Source of the DNA: Capronia americana
Taxonomy: Eukaryota; Ascomycota; Eurotiomycetes; Chaetothyriales; Herpotrichiellaceae
Direction: 5' to 3'
Length of the DNA stretch: 64,000 nt
NCBI GenBank assembly: GCA_016110215.1
Contig: JADWQD010000009.1
Location: forward strand, 1,552,093 to 1,616,092
Shown here: positions 42,293 to 54,647 of the stretch, in pieces
Layout: each line of letters opens with the position of its first letter
How positions within the stretch are numbered: the stretch's first letter is position 1
The notes under the pieces: generated by a model
What the model was told of the DNA's origin: nothing
The model's database searches: none
What the model saw: the letters and a program-made list of their open reading frames with translations, nothing else
Made by a program: the position numbers and the translations under genes

Positions 42293-43719
42293 TCAGAAAT
42301 ATCCCTCAAACAACCACCTCAGCTTCTCGAGCGCCTCCTCGCCCCGTCCCGCAGGATATGTACTCACGCCAAACTTCCTCCCCTCGGCAAGATGCTTCGC
42401 CTCCACCAGGTCGAGATGTTCCTCCTTGGAAAGCTCGTCGAGCACGGCGGCGATGAAGCGCCGGGCGTTGACGGCGTTGGCGCGCATATGGCCCATGACC
42501 ATTTCGACCGAGACGTCCTCGTTTGCGTCGTGCCAGCACTGTAATCACCGGGTCAGAGGGAGGCAGACCGCTGTAACAAAACGAGGCAGCGTATGCGTGT
42601 ATGTGCTGGATAGGCTGGAAGGGGGAAACAAAAGCAAGGGAATACGTACATCGTAATCCGTGCTCATCAAAATGACTTGATACGCGATCTCGGCCTCGGC
42701 GGCAAGTTTTGCTTCGGGCAATGTCGACATGTTGATGACGGTGCCGCCCCAGCTGCGGTATAGATTCGACTCGGCCCGCGTGCTGAACTGTGGTCCCTCT
42801 GTTCGTGATCCAAGTTAGTCAAGTATAGCACAGCATAGCATAAGATAGCAATGTCATCCGATCAGCAGCAGTGGCTTGGTTTCTGCAACCCACTCATTCC
42901 CGCAAGCATGAATTACTCCGCCATGCGAAAGCACTTCTAACACACACAATACTCACTCACGAACTCACTCACCCATAACGATCACAGTTCCCTTATCATG
43001 CAACACAACCCCCTCGCCCTCCAAACTATGGCCACACCGCCTGACCACATCACCGACTCGCTTATCGAACGGATCCGCAAACGGCACATGACACACGACG
43101 CCGCCTTCGAAGAAGGTCCACGGACGGACACCCTTCGTCCGATCGATGACCTGGTCCGGCACGACGAAATCGCGCGGCTTGACCTCCTCGGCCAGCGACC
43201 CCGCGGCGCTGAACGCAATGATACACCGCACGCCGATGTGGCGCAGCGCCGCGATGTTCGCCCGGGAGGGGACTTCGTGGGGCGCGAGCGCGTGATGGGG
43301 GCCGTGGCGCGCGAGAAAGGCGATGGGGATGGGTCGTCCGGTCGAGGGGGAGGGGTGTTCCAGGATGGTGATGGCGGAGGAGGGCTTGCCGTAGGGGGTG
43401 TCCACGGTGAGGACGGCGGCTTTGTTGAAGTCGGGGAGGTGTTCGAGCCCGGTGCCGCCTATGACGCCGATGTGCACGGGGGCTTGGGGATGGATGTTAG
43501 TGACGGCGGTGGTAGTGCGAGGCGGGGCTGATTTGAGATGGATGGAGAGGGCAAAAACCGGGTAGGGCCGAGAAAGGGGGGAAGGATATGAGGAAGGGAG
43601 TCTTGTATGTCCGGAGAAGGGTGACGCCGTGTAGGCTCAGAACAGTGGGTAAGTAATGAGACAAACTCACCTGGGTATGTGTCGGGGATGCTTTCCTCTT
43701 GGATCTTAACCTCTGCCAT
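42293..43719 (-). CDS. meu1: S-methyl-5'-thioadenosine phosphorylase (MTAP)
   Basis: This enzyme splits methylthioadenosine with phosphate into adenine and 5-methylthioribose-1-phosphate, the first step of methionine salvage. The four exons are 43719-43671, 43482-42973, 42798-42650 and 42538-42293 (954 nt, 317 residues). Splicing restores all family motifs in order: VHIGVIGGTGLEHL, the phosphate-site FLARHGPHHALAPHEVP, IIAFSAAGSLAEEVKPRDFV, the junction VIVMEGPQFSTRAES, TVINMSTLPEAKLAAEAEI, and STDYDCWHD across the last junction. The spacing and length agree with trimeric PNP/MTAP enzymes of cytosol and nucleus. Introns have good donors (GTGAGT, GTACGT) and the first has a CACTAAC branch point. 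Coding GC content is very high, which creates long open frames on the opposite strand. Confidence 0.94.
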
Positions 43720-45964
43720 CTCTGCAACGGTGACTCTGAAGGGGACAGGGGGTGTCAGAAATGTTTATGTTAAGCAGATGTTCATTGCCACAAGTAACTT
43801 GTCTCCAACAAATTGAGGAGGATGAGAAGAAATGAGGACGCACAATGAACCGGATAAGACGATACTCTACTCTCTTGATCGCGCCCGTCGGTAGGTGATG
43901 TTTCCTTCACAAGTTCCTGAGATTCTAGTATCGTCTAGGTTGAATGTCCATCATGCTCAGTCACCTTCTACTGTACGAACGAGATTTTATTCCGCGGGAC
44001 GTTGAACTTGAGATATCACACAGATCGCTCCAATGTCCCCATCTCGGAACAAAATTTGACCGAGGGTCAAGAACCGAATTGCGCCATCAGTTCTTCCAAT
44101 GTAAAAGTCAGCGACACACCACCTACCGTGGGAAAGCATTGGGCAACGTGGACGGGATTCATTCAGAGCAGGTCATGTGCTCAAATGGCTCAGCTACATA
44201 TCCTGCAAAGTGCAAATCGCCATCATCGTTCGAGCGGGCAGTCACAGTCGACAACTCTTTTAAGAAGAATAACACAAATTCAGGTATTCGCGTCAACTTG
44301 CAGCCCATAATATGCGTTTTCCAGAGCAAAGTTTTCTTGATGACGGCGCGACCACCAGTCGCCCCTGCAGGCGGGTTTCCAGAGGTCTCAATCGCTCTTC
44401 TCGTAAAATCAACGTCGAACTCATCTCGATCACACTCCATTCCCTTGTTTGTGAAGATGACCGGCCGTTCAAGATGCGTCTCACCGAGTTCGGCTCCTCG
44501 ATGGCTGGCCATGTGGGACAACAATTGATCGTGTGCTTCGTACACTTCGAATCTCCCTTAAATAAGCATACCAAGCAGCGGCAATCTACCATTTGCATGG
44601 CATCTCCTTGTTGCATATGAGGCTTTGCGAGAAAGGCCCGTCGGCAGCGGATGTCCCTGGAATAACAGATCACGCTGTCGTCCACCCGATAGCTGTTCGC
44701 GATTTGAACAGCAGGCAAGCCAAAATGCCACGTCTTATTTGTGCAGTGATATGTGTGGTCTTAAGAACCTGGCGTATGAGAGTGGACCAGAGCTGCTGTG
44801 ATCTTAACATCCCGTAGGTCTGACGTCCTCTTGCAACATCGGGCGGGCGAAGGGGGTGCAGCAGCATTCTGTGCCTGTTCTTGTGGTGGACTCGAAGTGT
44901 CCGTTTTCTTCCTCTAGCAGCCAAGCTTCGCAGAGCCGGACTTGTAAAGTGATAAGGGAATCGGTGCGAGCTTTGTCGCATGAGTCGATGCATGGTCACA
45001 AGTCGACAACGCCATCGTCATTCCTGGCTTCTGCTGAACCCGTCAACAACGCCTCTTGGACATCGATCGTGGTCTGCATGAGGGCAATGAGGGTAGCCGC
45101 TGAGCGTATTTAGTCAAATCGAGCGCGGAGACTATTTCCCTACTGTCGCGGATCTCGAAGTTTCTCCAAACCGCAATTTGCCTTCTTCGACGACCGTTTT
45201 GATTCATTTTCGCCCTTCTCAAGAGACTTTAACGGACGGTTGGTGGGAGAGCCCCATGAGCTCGGCAGCGAGCCTTGATCTGCCTAAAGATCTTGCTACC
45301 CACTGCATTGGCCTGGAGGTCGAGGCGCTCTAAGCCGGACGTAAAGCTGGTGGAAAGGACGATTTGGAGCACTCACGAGGACAGAGACCATGCGTGCAGT
45401 GACCGTCACCATGCGAGGGTTGTGCGAAGCAGACTAGGAACTGGAGGGGAGAAGACATTGAGAAGATCAGGTTTCTCTCTATTTCCCACCTCGAGGCAGT
45501 TCCGAGCTCAACGGCTTCTACTGCTAAACTGGGCGCTAGGGAACAGTATCTGACTCACGAGAGCCGAGATGCAAGAGGTCGAGCGCGTGGCTGCTGGCCG
45601 GGATGTCTCGAATCTTGGACAGCATCGCTGCTCGGCAAGCACCCGTGGTCGCTGGAGGGAAGGGCGCCTAGGAGTGACTGCTTACCAACACACATGGACT
45701 ACAACGGGGAGCAGGCGGTTGTCATTTCTCGTAACCAGGCAGATCGCGAAGGAAAATGATGCATTGCAGTGGAAGAAGAGAAAATGTTGACGGATGTCAC
45801 GTGGACGTAGATCTGCCGGCAGATCCTCGGCAAACTCCCACGAACCTCCATCGTCCTTGATGATTGCAACTGAAATTCTCCCAGAACCTGACTTGAAGTC
45901 TGCTGTGAGTCCTTCCGACTCGATAGATGTCTTAACTCCGTAAGGGAAAGTCTCTTCCATCAGG
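43720..45964. other. intergenic region of 2.2 kb, unassigned
   Basis: No recognisable gene is seen. A reverse-strand ORF in 44159-44545 (ATG near residue 12; about 116 residues to the stop) has mixed, protein-like composition but no known motif. A reverse frame at 45682-46020 overlaps the start of the next gene in antisense. Both are left unassigned. Confidence 0.4.
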
Positions 45965-47172
45965 ATGTTCGCGGTGCCCAATGCGAAAAGGTAAGTTCCA
46001 GCGGAGTAACGGCAAGACAAATATCTGACCTGGCATTTAGGGTCAAAAGATCACGTCTATTCCAGGATGATGACGACTCGCACAGCTCACGGGCTTCATC
46101 GAGATCTAAATCTCCGGGAGAGCCAACAAGCGATCCGCCGGACGATAATATACAGCTATCCTATGGCTTCGAGTACGATTTCGTGGCGCCCGAATTCTCG
46201 GGAGCGGTGGCTTCTCATCCTCCAAGCGAGCCTCGCCCACTCGAGGACGCCGATGAGCCGGAGTATCAATTCCGCCTCTTCGCGCCGGGCCTGAAATCTA
46301 GGGCGCAACATGACCAGCCCGAACCAGCTACAGGCGATGCAACAATCAGACTTTCGGCAACGCCAGAACCCGTTGCTCTCGACGACGCGCTGTCGCTGGA
46401 TAAAGCTCATTTCCTCCGGCCTAATCGCCCAGAGACTTATTACTTCACAGCGGCACTCCCAGAAGAGACAGTCCAGCGGTTAAAGGCCGAGTATGCAGCC
46501 GTTGCAATGTCTACCTCGGACGTCGTTTCGCGGGCAGAGTCAACCAGATGGCCAGGGACAGCACTACCGTGGCGATTGATCCGAGTTCAGTTAGTCAATA
46601 AGGCGTCTAGGTCTACAGGACAGCACCAGTCAGGGCAAGTTGACTCAGCAATTGCCCAGCACAACACTTCAACGCAACAAAAAGCACGGGCTAGGAGCAG
46701 ACCGTCTAAGAAACGCCGGATCCTTGTCCGTCAGCGGCTCGCTCTGCGGAACGAACTCGCCGCCCAGGCCAAGGTGACGGAAGAAACGGAGAAGGAGAAA
46801 CGCACGCGGCGAAATCGCGAGAAGAAGGTCAAGAAAAAGGAGAGGGAGAAGAGGAAGAAAACAGAAGCCAATGGCATGGAGCCAGAGGTAGGACGAGCGG
46901 AATCCAGAGACCCGACTGCAGAACCACCCACCGTTGTCCCGGTAAAGGGTTACACAAACCCAACCGAAACGGGACGTCCTAAAACCGGGGAGCCGGCAAG
47001 CAGCGGCGCTTCAAGCGCAGCAGCAGCAGCAGATGTTCGTCGAGCTCCGCTCTTCCCGCCAACACGACGAGCACCAACATCTCGAGCGCCAACCGCAGCA
47101 GCGGCAACGACCCCCGCCCAGACAGCGAAAGCAGTATCGACGCCGCGACATCCCACACGCCCGCGGATCTGA
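45965..47172 (+). CDS. DUF2011-like nuclear protein
   Basis: Exons 45965-45990 and 46041-47172 give 385 residues. The tiny first exon supplies MFAVPNAKR and the second continues VKRSRLFQDDDD, matching the start of the fungal DUF2011 family. The conserved core follows: EYQFRLFAPG, IRLSATPEP, RPETYYFTAAL and the closing TRWPGTALPWRLI. The C-terminal half is very basic, with a long Lys/Glu/Arg helix near residues 240-290 that could be a coiled coil and nuclear-localisation signal, then an Ala/Pro/Thr-rich tail. The family function is not established to my knowledge. A nuclear or nucleolar site is inferred from the basic composition. Without the first exon the protein would lack its conserved N terminus. 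Confidence 0.8.
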
Positions 47173-47866
47173 AATGTGAACCCTGCAATTCCTTCCTTCC
47201 TCAGAACAAAACCGATCTCGAGTCGAGTCGAGTCGAATCGGATCAAGTCCATATGACATTCAACGACCAAGACGGGCGTATACACACTGTATAGTGGTCA
47301 CATTATCCGTACTCTATATGGCCAATCACTGTATCCTTATCCTTAGTCTCATTCTTATGCCTATCCTTTCCCCTTTCCATTCCCTCTCTCACTTGCTTGT
47401 TGTAGAACGCCCGCCAAAGGACATGAAGTTGAAGTTCGAATACTTACATAGTAGGGGCACGACGTTCCGGCGGGCAGAAATCCAGTACGTGTCCGAAGAC
47501 CGTGTTCCAGTCAAAGAAGAAGGCTGCTTCGTTCCATGTTGGCGCCCATGTCCCAGAAATGGCTTCAACCAAGTGTGTTCAAAGTCACAGCGAAATCCGA
47601 AGCCGCGGTACATAGGAGAAACCTTGATTCTGAATGTAGTTCTAAACGCTCATTTTGAAGTATGGAATGTATTCAATTCATTCACCACTCTTTCGATAAG
47701 AATACACAGGCGAATGACTCGAGGAGCCTTAGATAGCTCAGGAACGACGCATAATAGTCGGCGATCCCTGCGGTTCCTGATATCGTATTCAGTTCTCTGA
47801 CAACTTGGACCTTCTGGCAAACATTGCCTTGCTTTTTCCTATAAATATCGGCCTCATCCAGGACCC
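47173..47866. other. convergent intergenic spacer
   Basis: No gene is seen. A GAGTC/GAATC-type short repeat occurs at about 47217-47245. The rest is the 3' flank of the DUF2011-like and Ind1 genes. Confidence 0.45.
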
Positions 47867-48897
47867 TCACGTCCAATTCAAGCCTATTCTCTTCGCCACC
47901 TTCTCGGCGATCCGCTCATAGTAACCTGTGTTGACTTTGACTCCGCTCGCCTCTTCAGCCACTATGGTAGGCATGCCCCTGTCCGCATCGGCGCAAATCT
48001 TGGCGTCGAGCGGGACATCACCCAGAAAATCGACACCCAGTTCCTGTGCTTTGGCCTCTGCGCCGCCCAAGCCGTCATGCCCGTGGTCACCGTTGTCGTG
48101 CGCAAAGATCTTGGTCTCCCGATGACAGTGCGGGCAGACAAAGACACTCATGTTCTGCACCATGCCCAGGACTTCGATGTTCATCTTGCGAAACATTTCC
48201 ACGCCCTTGACCGCATCCTTGAGAGCAATATCCTGCGGCGTGGAAACGACCACCGCACCAGCCAGTTCCACTTGCTGGCCTATCGTCAATTGCACATCAC
48301 CCGTGCCTGGCGGAAGGTCGAGAACCAGGACGTCCAGGCCGGGAGACCAGTCCACTTCGTGCAGCAGCTGTTGTAGGGCTTTCATCACCATCAATCCGCG
48401 CCATGCTACCGGGGCGGACTCGCTCGGCAAAAGATACCCCATCGACATACTCTTCAAGCCGTAGCTGGTCAACGGGACAAGCATGTTCTTCTCCGTGAGC
48501 TTTGGTTCGCCCGCGTCTGAGAGACCGAGGAGCGTGGGGATAGAGGGACCGAAGATGTCTGTGTCCAATATGCCGGTCCGCAAACCGTGGCGTGAAAGCG
48601 AGAGCGCGAGGTTCACGGCCAGCGTCGACTTGCCCACGCCGCCTTTCGCGGAGGAAACAGCAATGGTATGCGCGACATTGCGAAGAGGTCGCTTCTGCGG
48701 GAGCCCACGTTGGGCACGCGGAATGGTCGGCGGAGGACCTTTGCTTCCTGATGCAGGCTTGCGAGGAAGACCCTGTAGGAAACGGAAAATTAGTATGGGA
48801 CGACATTACTCGCGCCCGTGGATGAGGAAGCCCATGGCCGTACTAGTGGGTTTTCATGGCTCAGTGATCTCGCGCATGTGCTGAAGCACTTGCGCAT
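47867..48897 (-). CDS. ind1: mitochondrial Fe-S assembly P-loop protein Ind1 (NUBPL)
   Basis: This Mrp/NBP35-family ATPase delivers [4Fe-4S] clusters to respiratory complex I. Exons 48897-48844 and 48772-47867 give 319 residues (960 nt). The short first exon supplies an arginine-rich targeting peptide (MRKCFSTCARSLSHENPL), and the junction joins it to GLPRKPASG, as expected for Ind1. The intron has a TACTAAT branch point. The deviant Walker A SAKGGVGKS lies at residues 59-67, followed by DTDIFGPSIPTLLGL, VLDLPPGTGD (switch/Walker B) and the cluster-binding C231-x2-C234 (CPHC). Retention of an Ind1 gene fits an organism that keeps complex I, unlike Saccharomyces. A 95-codon upstream ORF on the same strand overlaps its start in another frame. 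Confidence 0.92.
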
Positions 48898-49141
48898 AAT
48901 CCTGAGTTGACAACTTCGAAACTGTTAAGACTCTCGATGTTCTTGCAAGAAGCGAGAGGAAACTTGCGGAGGTCGACATCGCGATGTCATTGTCCCTGCG
49001 CATTTCGGCACATCTTTGTTCCAGAGCCGACGTTCGCACTAGCTTCTCGCTGTCCTCTTCTAGTTCTGTTCTATTCATCTGGGACCGTCGAGAGATGAAA
49101 AAGCAGTGATGGACTTCGAATTGTGCGCGCTGGTAATCCAT
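48854..49141 (-). other. upstream ORF overlapping the ind1 start
   Basis: An ATG at 49141 opens a 95-codon frame that ends at 48854, running 44 nt past the ind1 ATG (48897) in a different frame. If it lies in the ind1 leader it would be expected to reduce ind1 translation. The peptide is charged, then Ser/Leu-rich, with no motif I recognise. It may instead be a small independent gene or simply lie upstream of the transcription start. Confidence 0.35.
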
Positions 49142-50083
49142 AGGTAGGTCCGCAATGTCAACTAGACTGGACGTGCCGGAGACGGGTAATTATCCCAAGC
49201 TGTCTTCTCAACGCACGTCCCACAAGACAAGACGAGAACGAACACTCTCCTGCTTTCATCCCTAAGCCCTGCGCCACCGGCTCTGCCTATTGTGCTTCAC
49301 AGGCGCTCTGTAACTACAGTAGCGTCGGACTCAGTCTCAAAATGAGGAATGCTCTAACTAGGACGATAACCGCCAGGCCTCGTTCCTCTATATCTATTCT
49401 TCTTTCATTTTCATTTTCACAATCACAATCATTTCATCCACCCACTCTCTTCTTTCCGAGCAGCCCGGTGTTCGGTCGTCGTGCGTGCCTTCCCTTTCGT
49501 ATCCGTACACGACTATCGGTGCGCGGCAGCAATGGCGCCGATAGCCCATCCCCATGCCCATACCCAGGGCCGGGCAACGACTTCAAGCTCTTCAGTCCTC
49601 CGTCCGGATTACGCAGCTTCCCGTACTTGTAAGGACCCGACAATAGCCTGGATCGTACAGCCTCGTCCAGGCAGGATGCTGTCCTTAGTCCTTGTTATAG
49701 CTCGTAGCAATCGGACAACGTCGACACAAGGCCGGTGGATAGTAGAGTAGCCGACCTCTATGCACGCATGTCTTCACACACGCAGGGCAAGGCAAGCCAC
49801 AACGAGCACCTTTCTGAAACGTCACAGGCGGGAGCCAGCATCCTCCCCAACCGCCACAGGAAGACAGGCCACCCCGACCATCTGTCAAGTGAAATCCGGA
49901 TCACATGGCTAGGAAGAGCATCGTGGGGATACAAGCCGCGGCCATCAGAAGTAGTAGCCGACCATTTCGCATGACCCGCCAAACGACATGTAGCCATGTT
50001 TCCGTTTCACCACCACTGCCAATGCCAATGCCCGTGCTAATCCAGTAGCCGGGAGACGTACTCGAGCCGCCGCCCACGACGTC
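49142..50083. other. intergenic, no gene seen
   Basis: This gap lies between the ind1 leader and the stop of the glucanase on the same strand. It includes a TTTCATTTTCA pyrimidine-rich tract near 49405-49445 and no recognisable coding sequence. Confidence 0.5.
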
Positions 50084-51692
50084 CTAGCTGCACGCACCCA
50101 TGGAGTACGCGCTATCAATGTCCGTAGGGATCAACCCCGCCGCAACAGCCATCTTGTAGTCCCAGCGCGGATCGTTGAGGCTGCCTGACGTCTTCCATGT
50201 CCAGAAGACCTGCGCGGAGCGTTAGTTGTTCATCATCGATACCATTACGGGAGAGGATAGCGATAGGGAGAGGAATGGATATGGTAGTATGGTATGGGGG
50301 TGGCATAGGATAGGATGGGATGGGAACAGTATAGCACAGCATAAGACACGTACCCAGCCCTGTGCCGTCTTCTCGTACGACATGACCTGCGCGGCCCACC
50401 ACTTGCGGTAAAAGTCCTTGTTTCCATCCTTGTTCGGATTCCAATCGTCCGTCCACTCTACGTCCGTCGCGACGGACAGGGACCATTCGCCCACGAAGAC
50501 AGGCCAATTGCCGGACCGATTGTCGCTGCACGAGAACTGAATGTACGCGTCTTTATCCTCGGCGACGCCTGCATACTTCACGTACTGGTGGTCGTCGTAC
50601 GCCGCGAGGTTCAGGTCTGGGAGATACTGTTTGGGGTCGCCGGATCCCCATTTCTGGTCCATCATCATGATCGAAAGCTGCGAGTCCGAGGGGACCTTCA
50701 GCGTGGATTCGGTGGTGCGGATCTTCGACCACGCCGTCGGGTAGTAGGTCTAATGTGACGAATCCTAGGTGTTAGCGATCTTTGATATCGACCCCTCATT
50801 GCATAGCGACAAACCACAAGTCAACCTGCTTCACTCCGTCCACTTACCTGGCGCATGCTATCCGTGTTTGCTTTCGCATTCGGGTATTTTGTCGTGTCAG
50901 AGTTGCGTTCCGGTTCGTTGACCAGTTCCAGCGTGCCGACGGTCGAGTACGAGGGATCGGTGTGGACTTTGTTCGTGATCCACTCGAGCCACTGGTACGC
51001 TCGGTCGTAGTTGTAGGTGCTGTAGAAGCCTGGGTTTGGGTTGAGTTGGCCGGTAAACGCGTCCGTGGCCTGAGCTCCGGGCGCGCCGTGTAGGACGATG
51101 ATCACGTAGAGGCCTGCGTCTTTGGCCCACCCGACGACTTGGTCAAGGTAGTGCTCGCCGCCTTGGGGAAAGTGTTCGCTCTTGTCGACGATGCTCTCGA
51201 GGAACCAATATCCGACAGGGATACGCACTGTGTTCAGACCGTATGAGACCATTTGCTTGACGTAAAGTTAGCAAAGGTAAAGTGAGTGATAAGCACGGAG
51301 CGAGATTCTCGACCTACGCTGAAGTCATCCTTTGTGATCCATGAACCCCAGTGTCCCTGGAAGTCGCTGTTGGCTTTGTCTTGATCGTTGATCGACGAGA
51401 CGCAATCGAACTCGGACTTGCTGGAACAGCCGAACCCTTTGAAGACATCGTCGGACAGCCAGTCCTCGACGATAAACAGTGACCCCAAATTGACGCCTCG
51501 GATAGCGTTCTTGTCGTTTCCGTAGTCGTGGGGAAGATATCGTTTGCTTAGCAGTCCTGCCTCGTGGAGGCTGCTTCGGTTGAAGAGATCAACTCCCTCT
51601 CGGGAGATGATCTGTCGATGTTCACCGGGCAGCCAGGCCCAGGCACCGGAGACGAGAAGCGAAGTGGAAAGAGCGTTTCGGTTCAAAAGCAT
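50084..51692 (-). CDS. exgB: secreted endo-1,6-beta-glucanase (GH5, ExgB/Neg1 type)
   Basis: This cell-wall glycoside hydrolase is predicted at 434 residues from four exons, all joined in phase 0 (51692-51318, 51255-50848, 50749-50354, 50209-50084; 1305 nt). A signal peptide covers about residues 1-19 (LLVSGAWAWLP). The GH5 barrel shows RGVNLGSLFIVEDWL, SEFDCVSSI, FQGHWGSWITKDDF, GLNTVRIPVGYW, HFPQGGEHYLDQV and IVLHGAPGAQ. The likely acid/base is E239 in NEP, and the nucleophile E349 in FVGEWS. The pattern is that of fungal endo-1,6-glucanase B rather than exo-1,3-glucanases, which instead start RGVNLGGW. It would hydrolyse 1,6-linked glucan of the cell wall or of other fungi. Three introns show clear CTAAC branch points. 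A TATATA sequence lies about 112 bp upstream of the ATG (51804-51809). Confidence 0.9.
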
Positions 51693-53219
51693 GTTGTTAA
51701 AGAGTGACTGGACAGAAACGAAAGACTGGGGGGTCGACGGTCGACTAGCGAGAGGCTGTAGGCTGAACGGTCAATCAACCCATGGCGGATACTTAACCTC
51801 TAGTATATAAAGACGTTCATCGCACGAATAGATTGTCAACACAAGGGTGACTTAGCAACGTTGCTATTTTGGTTCAGTATATTCGATTGCAGGGCCACCA
51901 TTACTCCGTCCTCCAGATCGGGGAACCGGTTTCAAGCCCCAAGGAGCGAGAAATGCAATTTGGCAAAAGATGGCGATCGACCTGTGCGAGAGGTGTTGGT
52001 GGGTCAGCAATGCGGTATGGCCAGGGGAACGTGGTGCATGAGCATACCTGGAAGAGAGGAGCTGTTGAAGATCCTCCGTATGAATTCTGTTTCTTGACCA
52101 AGTACAAATCTGCGCATGATGGAAGCCACCCCGTCCTGCCCGTCTACGGGACAGCTTTCCAACACCCTCAATAATGCGGGTACTCCGTACTTGGTAATGC
52201 GTCTCAAAATCGCCAGGGGTGAGCGCCTTGTTTACCTATTGTCTATTGACCCGCGCTTTGAAGGATTGCGATTATCACCCGTCCGCGGCATCCTGGAATT
52301 GCTCGTACCGTGTCGCTGATCTGTGTACAGTGTGGACATCATACAGGCGGGACGGAATCGGCTTAACCCTGCATCTTAAATGAGATCTCGTTCGATGGCT
52401 GCATGCAGGTACATGGCGTGCAAGGCTCGATTTGCTGGCGACAATCTCAGCCAGGGGCCGAAATTTGGTTCGAGGCGGCCAGCCATCGTCAGCGGCCCTG
52501 GCGATTGGTAGACATGAAGCCCGCGTCGAGCTCGCTGTGTTTCAGGCGTTCATATGATTCAGCATTCAGCCTCGCCGGCTACTCCACTGTCCGCAAGCGT
52601 CGACAGCGCTCGGGACCCAGACCAGGGTTGTCTTTGCATGAAGTACAAAGTCGGCCTGGTGAAATCTGGATCCTTCCAAGCACTTGTTCCCGGATTGTTA
52701 CCGGCGCTGGGGCCAGCATGCGAAGCTATCAGAAAAGGACTGATGATCAGCCCGTCGAAATGGAAGACAGTGGCTCAACCCCAATCACAACGTCTTCTCT
52801 AGTCAGTCCGTCCTTCTGCTCTTCGCTAATATCGGCTGCTGACTTGCTATCCTGCCCGGTGGCTGCATGGGCTCTGTTCGTAGTTCATCACCTTGCTTCA
52901 CCAAGCAGGAGACTTTCGGGAGTTGAGCCGCCGGGAACGTTGAGTCGCTGACAGTCCTCGACGGCGCCTATTGTACCAGTGCTTACCACAAGGTCCGAGT
53001 CGCAGGAGCTGGAATAAATCCTCCTTTCTACCGATCTGCGCTCGTCTGTGGTTTGTGGTCTATTCAAGGCCTGCTCTAGGCTAGAGTGTTCGTTATTCAA
53101 GCCTCTCATCCCCCTTCGAAAGCATTCTGCCACAATCTCCCCTTCTTACATTGATTTCCTGCATAACGACAAATTCCCTCATCGACGGTCATTCTTTAAC
53201 CAATACAGCTCGTCCAAAA
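51693..53219. other. divergent intergenic region of 1.5 kb
   Basis: No gene is seen between the glucanase and the cysteine-rich membrane-protein gene, which diverge. It carries one copy of the 16-bp TACTCCGTACTTGGTA motif (52181-52196). Confidence 0.5.
52181..52196. repeat. TACTCCGTACTTGGTA dispersed motif, second copy
   Basis: This is identical to 12894-12909 some 39 kb away. Both are intergenic and outside repeats that I can see. Confidence 0.6.
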
Positions 53220-54435
53220 ATGCTGTACCGGTCCCTCGTTGCCTTGTGTTTTGTCACAGCCTCCTCTCTGGCTGCACAGACGAAAAAGACATGTTACAGT
53301 CTTGACGGACAGGAGCTCGGCAGTAGGTACAGACGACTCTCCACGGTAACAAATGCTAACGTGCTCAGGCCGGTTCCAACCTTGTAACCCCGATGCTGAG
53401 TTCAGCGCCTGCTGTGCATTGAATGGTACCGATGGACAAAATGACATCTGCATGGACTCGGGGCTTTGTATGTCGACATCGGGCTGGTTCTCGACGTATC
53501 TTTGGGCAAATGGGTGCACTGGTACGCTGATGCGACTCGCTTGTAGAGCATTGCCTAATGATCCATGGCAGATGCGACTGGCAAAGCCAAAGCATGCCCC
53601 CAGCAATGCAGTTTCAGTATGCACGATCAACAGGGTGGTGGAGGACTGCGTTGACAACATCGAACAGTGCCATCCGGATACTCATTCAACATTCTTCAGT
53701 GTGATGCCAATAATGGTTCTTTCTGCTGTCGGTCAGGCGGCGACGAGGTACCAGACGAGAAGCCCTGAGTGTTCCCCTTCTTAACTATGAGCAGGACAAT
53801 TGCTGCACCACGGAATCGCGGATTTTCCAGGCTGATACGACTATTGGGCAAATACTCCTGCCAGGAACCGATCAGGTCGTGAACACAACTTATAGCACCA
53901 GTAAGTTGCAGACAAACAGCCGGTGTAACATGATTGGCCTGTTTGACACGTTGTAGTTTTGCCGAGTTCATCAAAGGACCACAGCGGCGTCGTCGGTGGT
54001 GTCGTCGGCGGAGTGCTCGGCGCCGCTCTGATCGCTACCCTCATCGCGCTGTTCATGGCGTTGCGAAGCCGAAAAGCCTTGCGGAATGACTACAGCAGCC
54101 TCCAACAAGACCGGGATGCTCTGCTGCAACAGGGGGTAAACGAAAAGGCTGCCCTTCAGCACGAGCTTGAGCAGCAACGATTGGCATATCAACAGTATCA
54201 GATGCCCCAAGCGCCCCTGTATACGCCAGCACAGCAATATCCCGCTGTTTATTACCAGCCTTCGGCAGCTCTTCCGATGGCAACGCCCACCGATTCTCAG
54301 GGATACCCTACCGAAGTGTCTGGCGTGGCAAGACCAGTTGAGATGGACACTATGAGAGGCGCTAGTGAGTTGTCAGACGAGACAGCTGATCAAAAGGTGG
54401 ATACAATTGATGAAACAACGAAGAAGGCTGATTAA
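53220..54435 (+). CDS. cysteine-rich single-pass membrane protein (sensor-like)
   Basis: This 321-residue protein is assembled from six exons (53220-53322, 53369-53521, 53572-53616, 53668-53747, 53795-53900, 53957-54435; 966 nt). A signal peptide (about residues 1-19) precedes a cysteine-rich ectodomain with TCYSLDGQEL, PCNPDAEFSACC, SGLC, NGCT, ACPQQC, FCCRSGG and DNCCTTE, a pattern seen in a large family of secreted fungal proteins. A Gly/Val linker and one membrane helix (GGVLGAALIATLIALFMAL) follow. A cytoplasmic tail begins with a short coiled coil and is then rich in Gln, Tyr and Pro. The third intron could start at 53617 (GTATGC) or 53611 (GTTTCA), changing two residues. The topology suggests a cell-surface sensor or adhesin-like protein. 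The ligand is unknown. Confidence 0.75.
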
Positions 54436-54647
54436 CAGACGAACGGATGGCTGCCGTCTCTGAGGTGGAGGGAACATGATGGAAAATGATTGTGGTCTTG
54501 TTGCGTCGCAGAGGTGACGATGGTGTGTTGGCCTTGTGGCAGGAGCGAAGCTAAAGGCATTTTCTCCATTGCCTTATTCGACGACCCCGACCTTGATGGA
54601 TTGACGGTACTAAGGTCCTTTCTGAGCGCTTGGGTTGTAGGCCGCAA

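Noticed and set aside
42998..43531. A forward 177-codon ORF across the phosphorylase gene
   Set aside because: It is the antisense shadow of MTAP exon 2, whose motifs on the reverse strand are unambiguous.
44159..44545. Reverse ORF of up to 128 codons
   Set aside because: The composition is protein-like, but it has no motif and no splice support, and the first codon is GTG. I left it as unassigned intergenic sequence.
45682..46020. Reverse ORF overlapping the DUF2011-like start
   Set aside because: It is antisense to the small first exon and intron of a better-supported gene.
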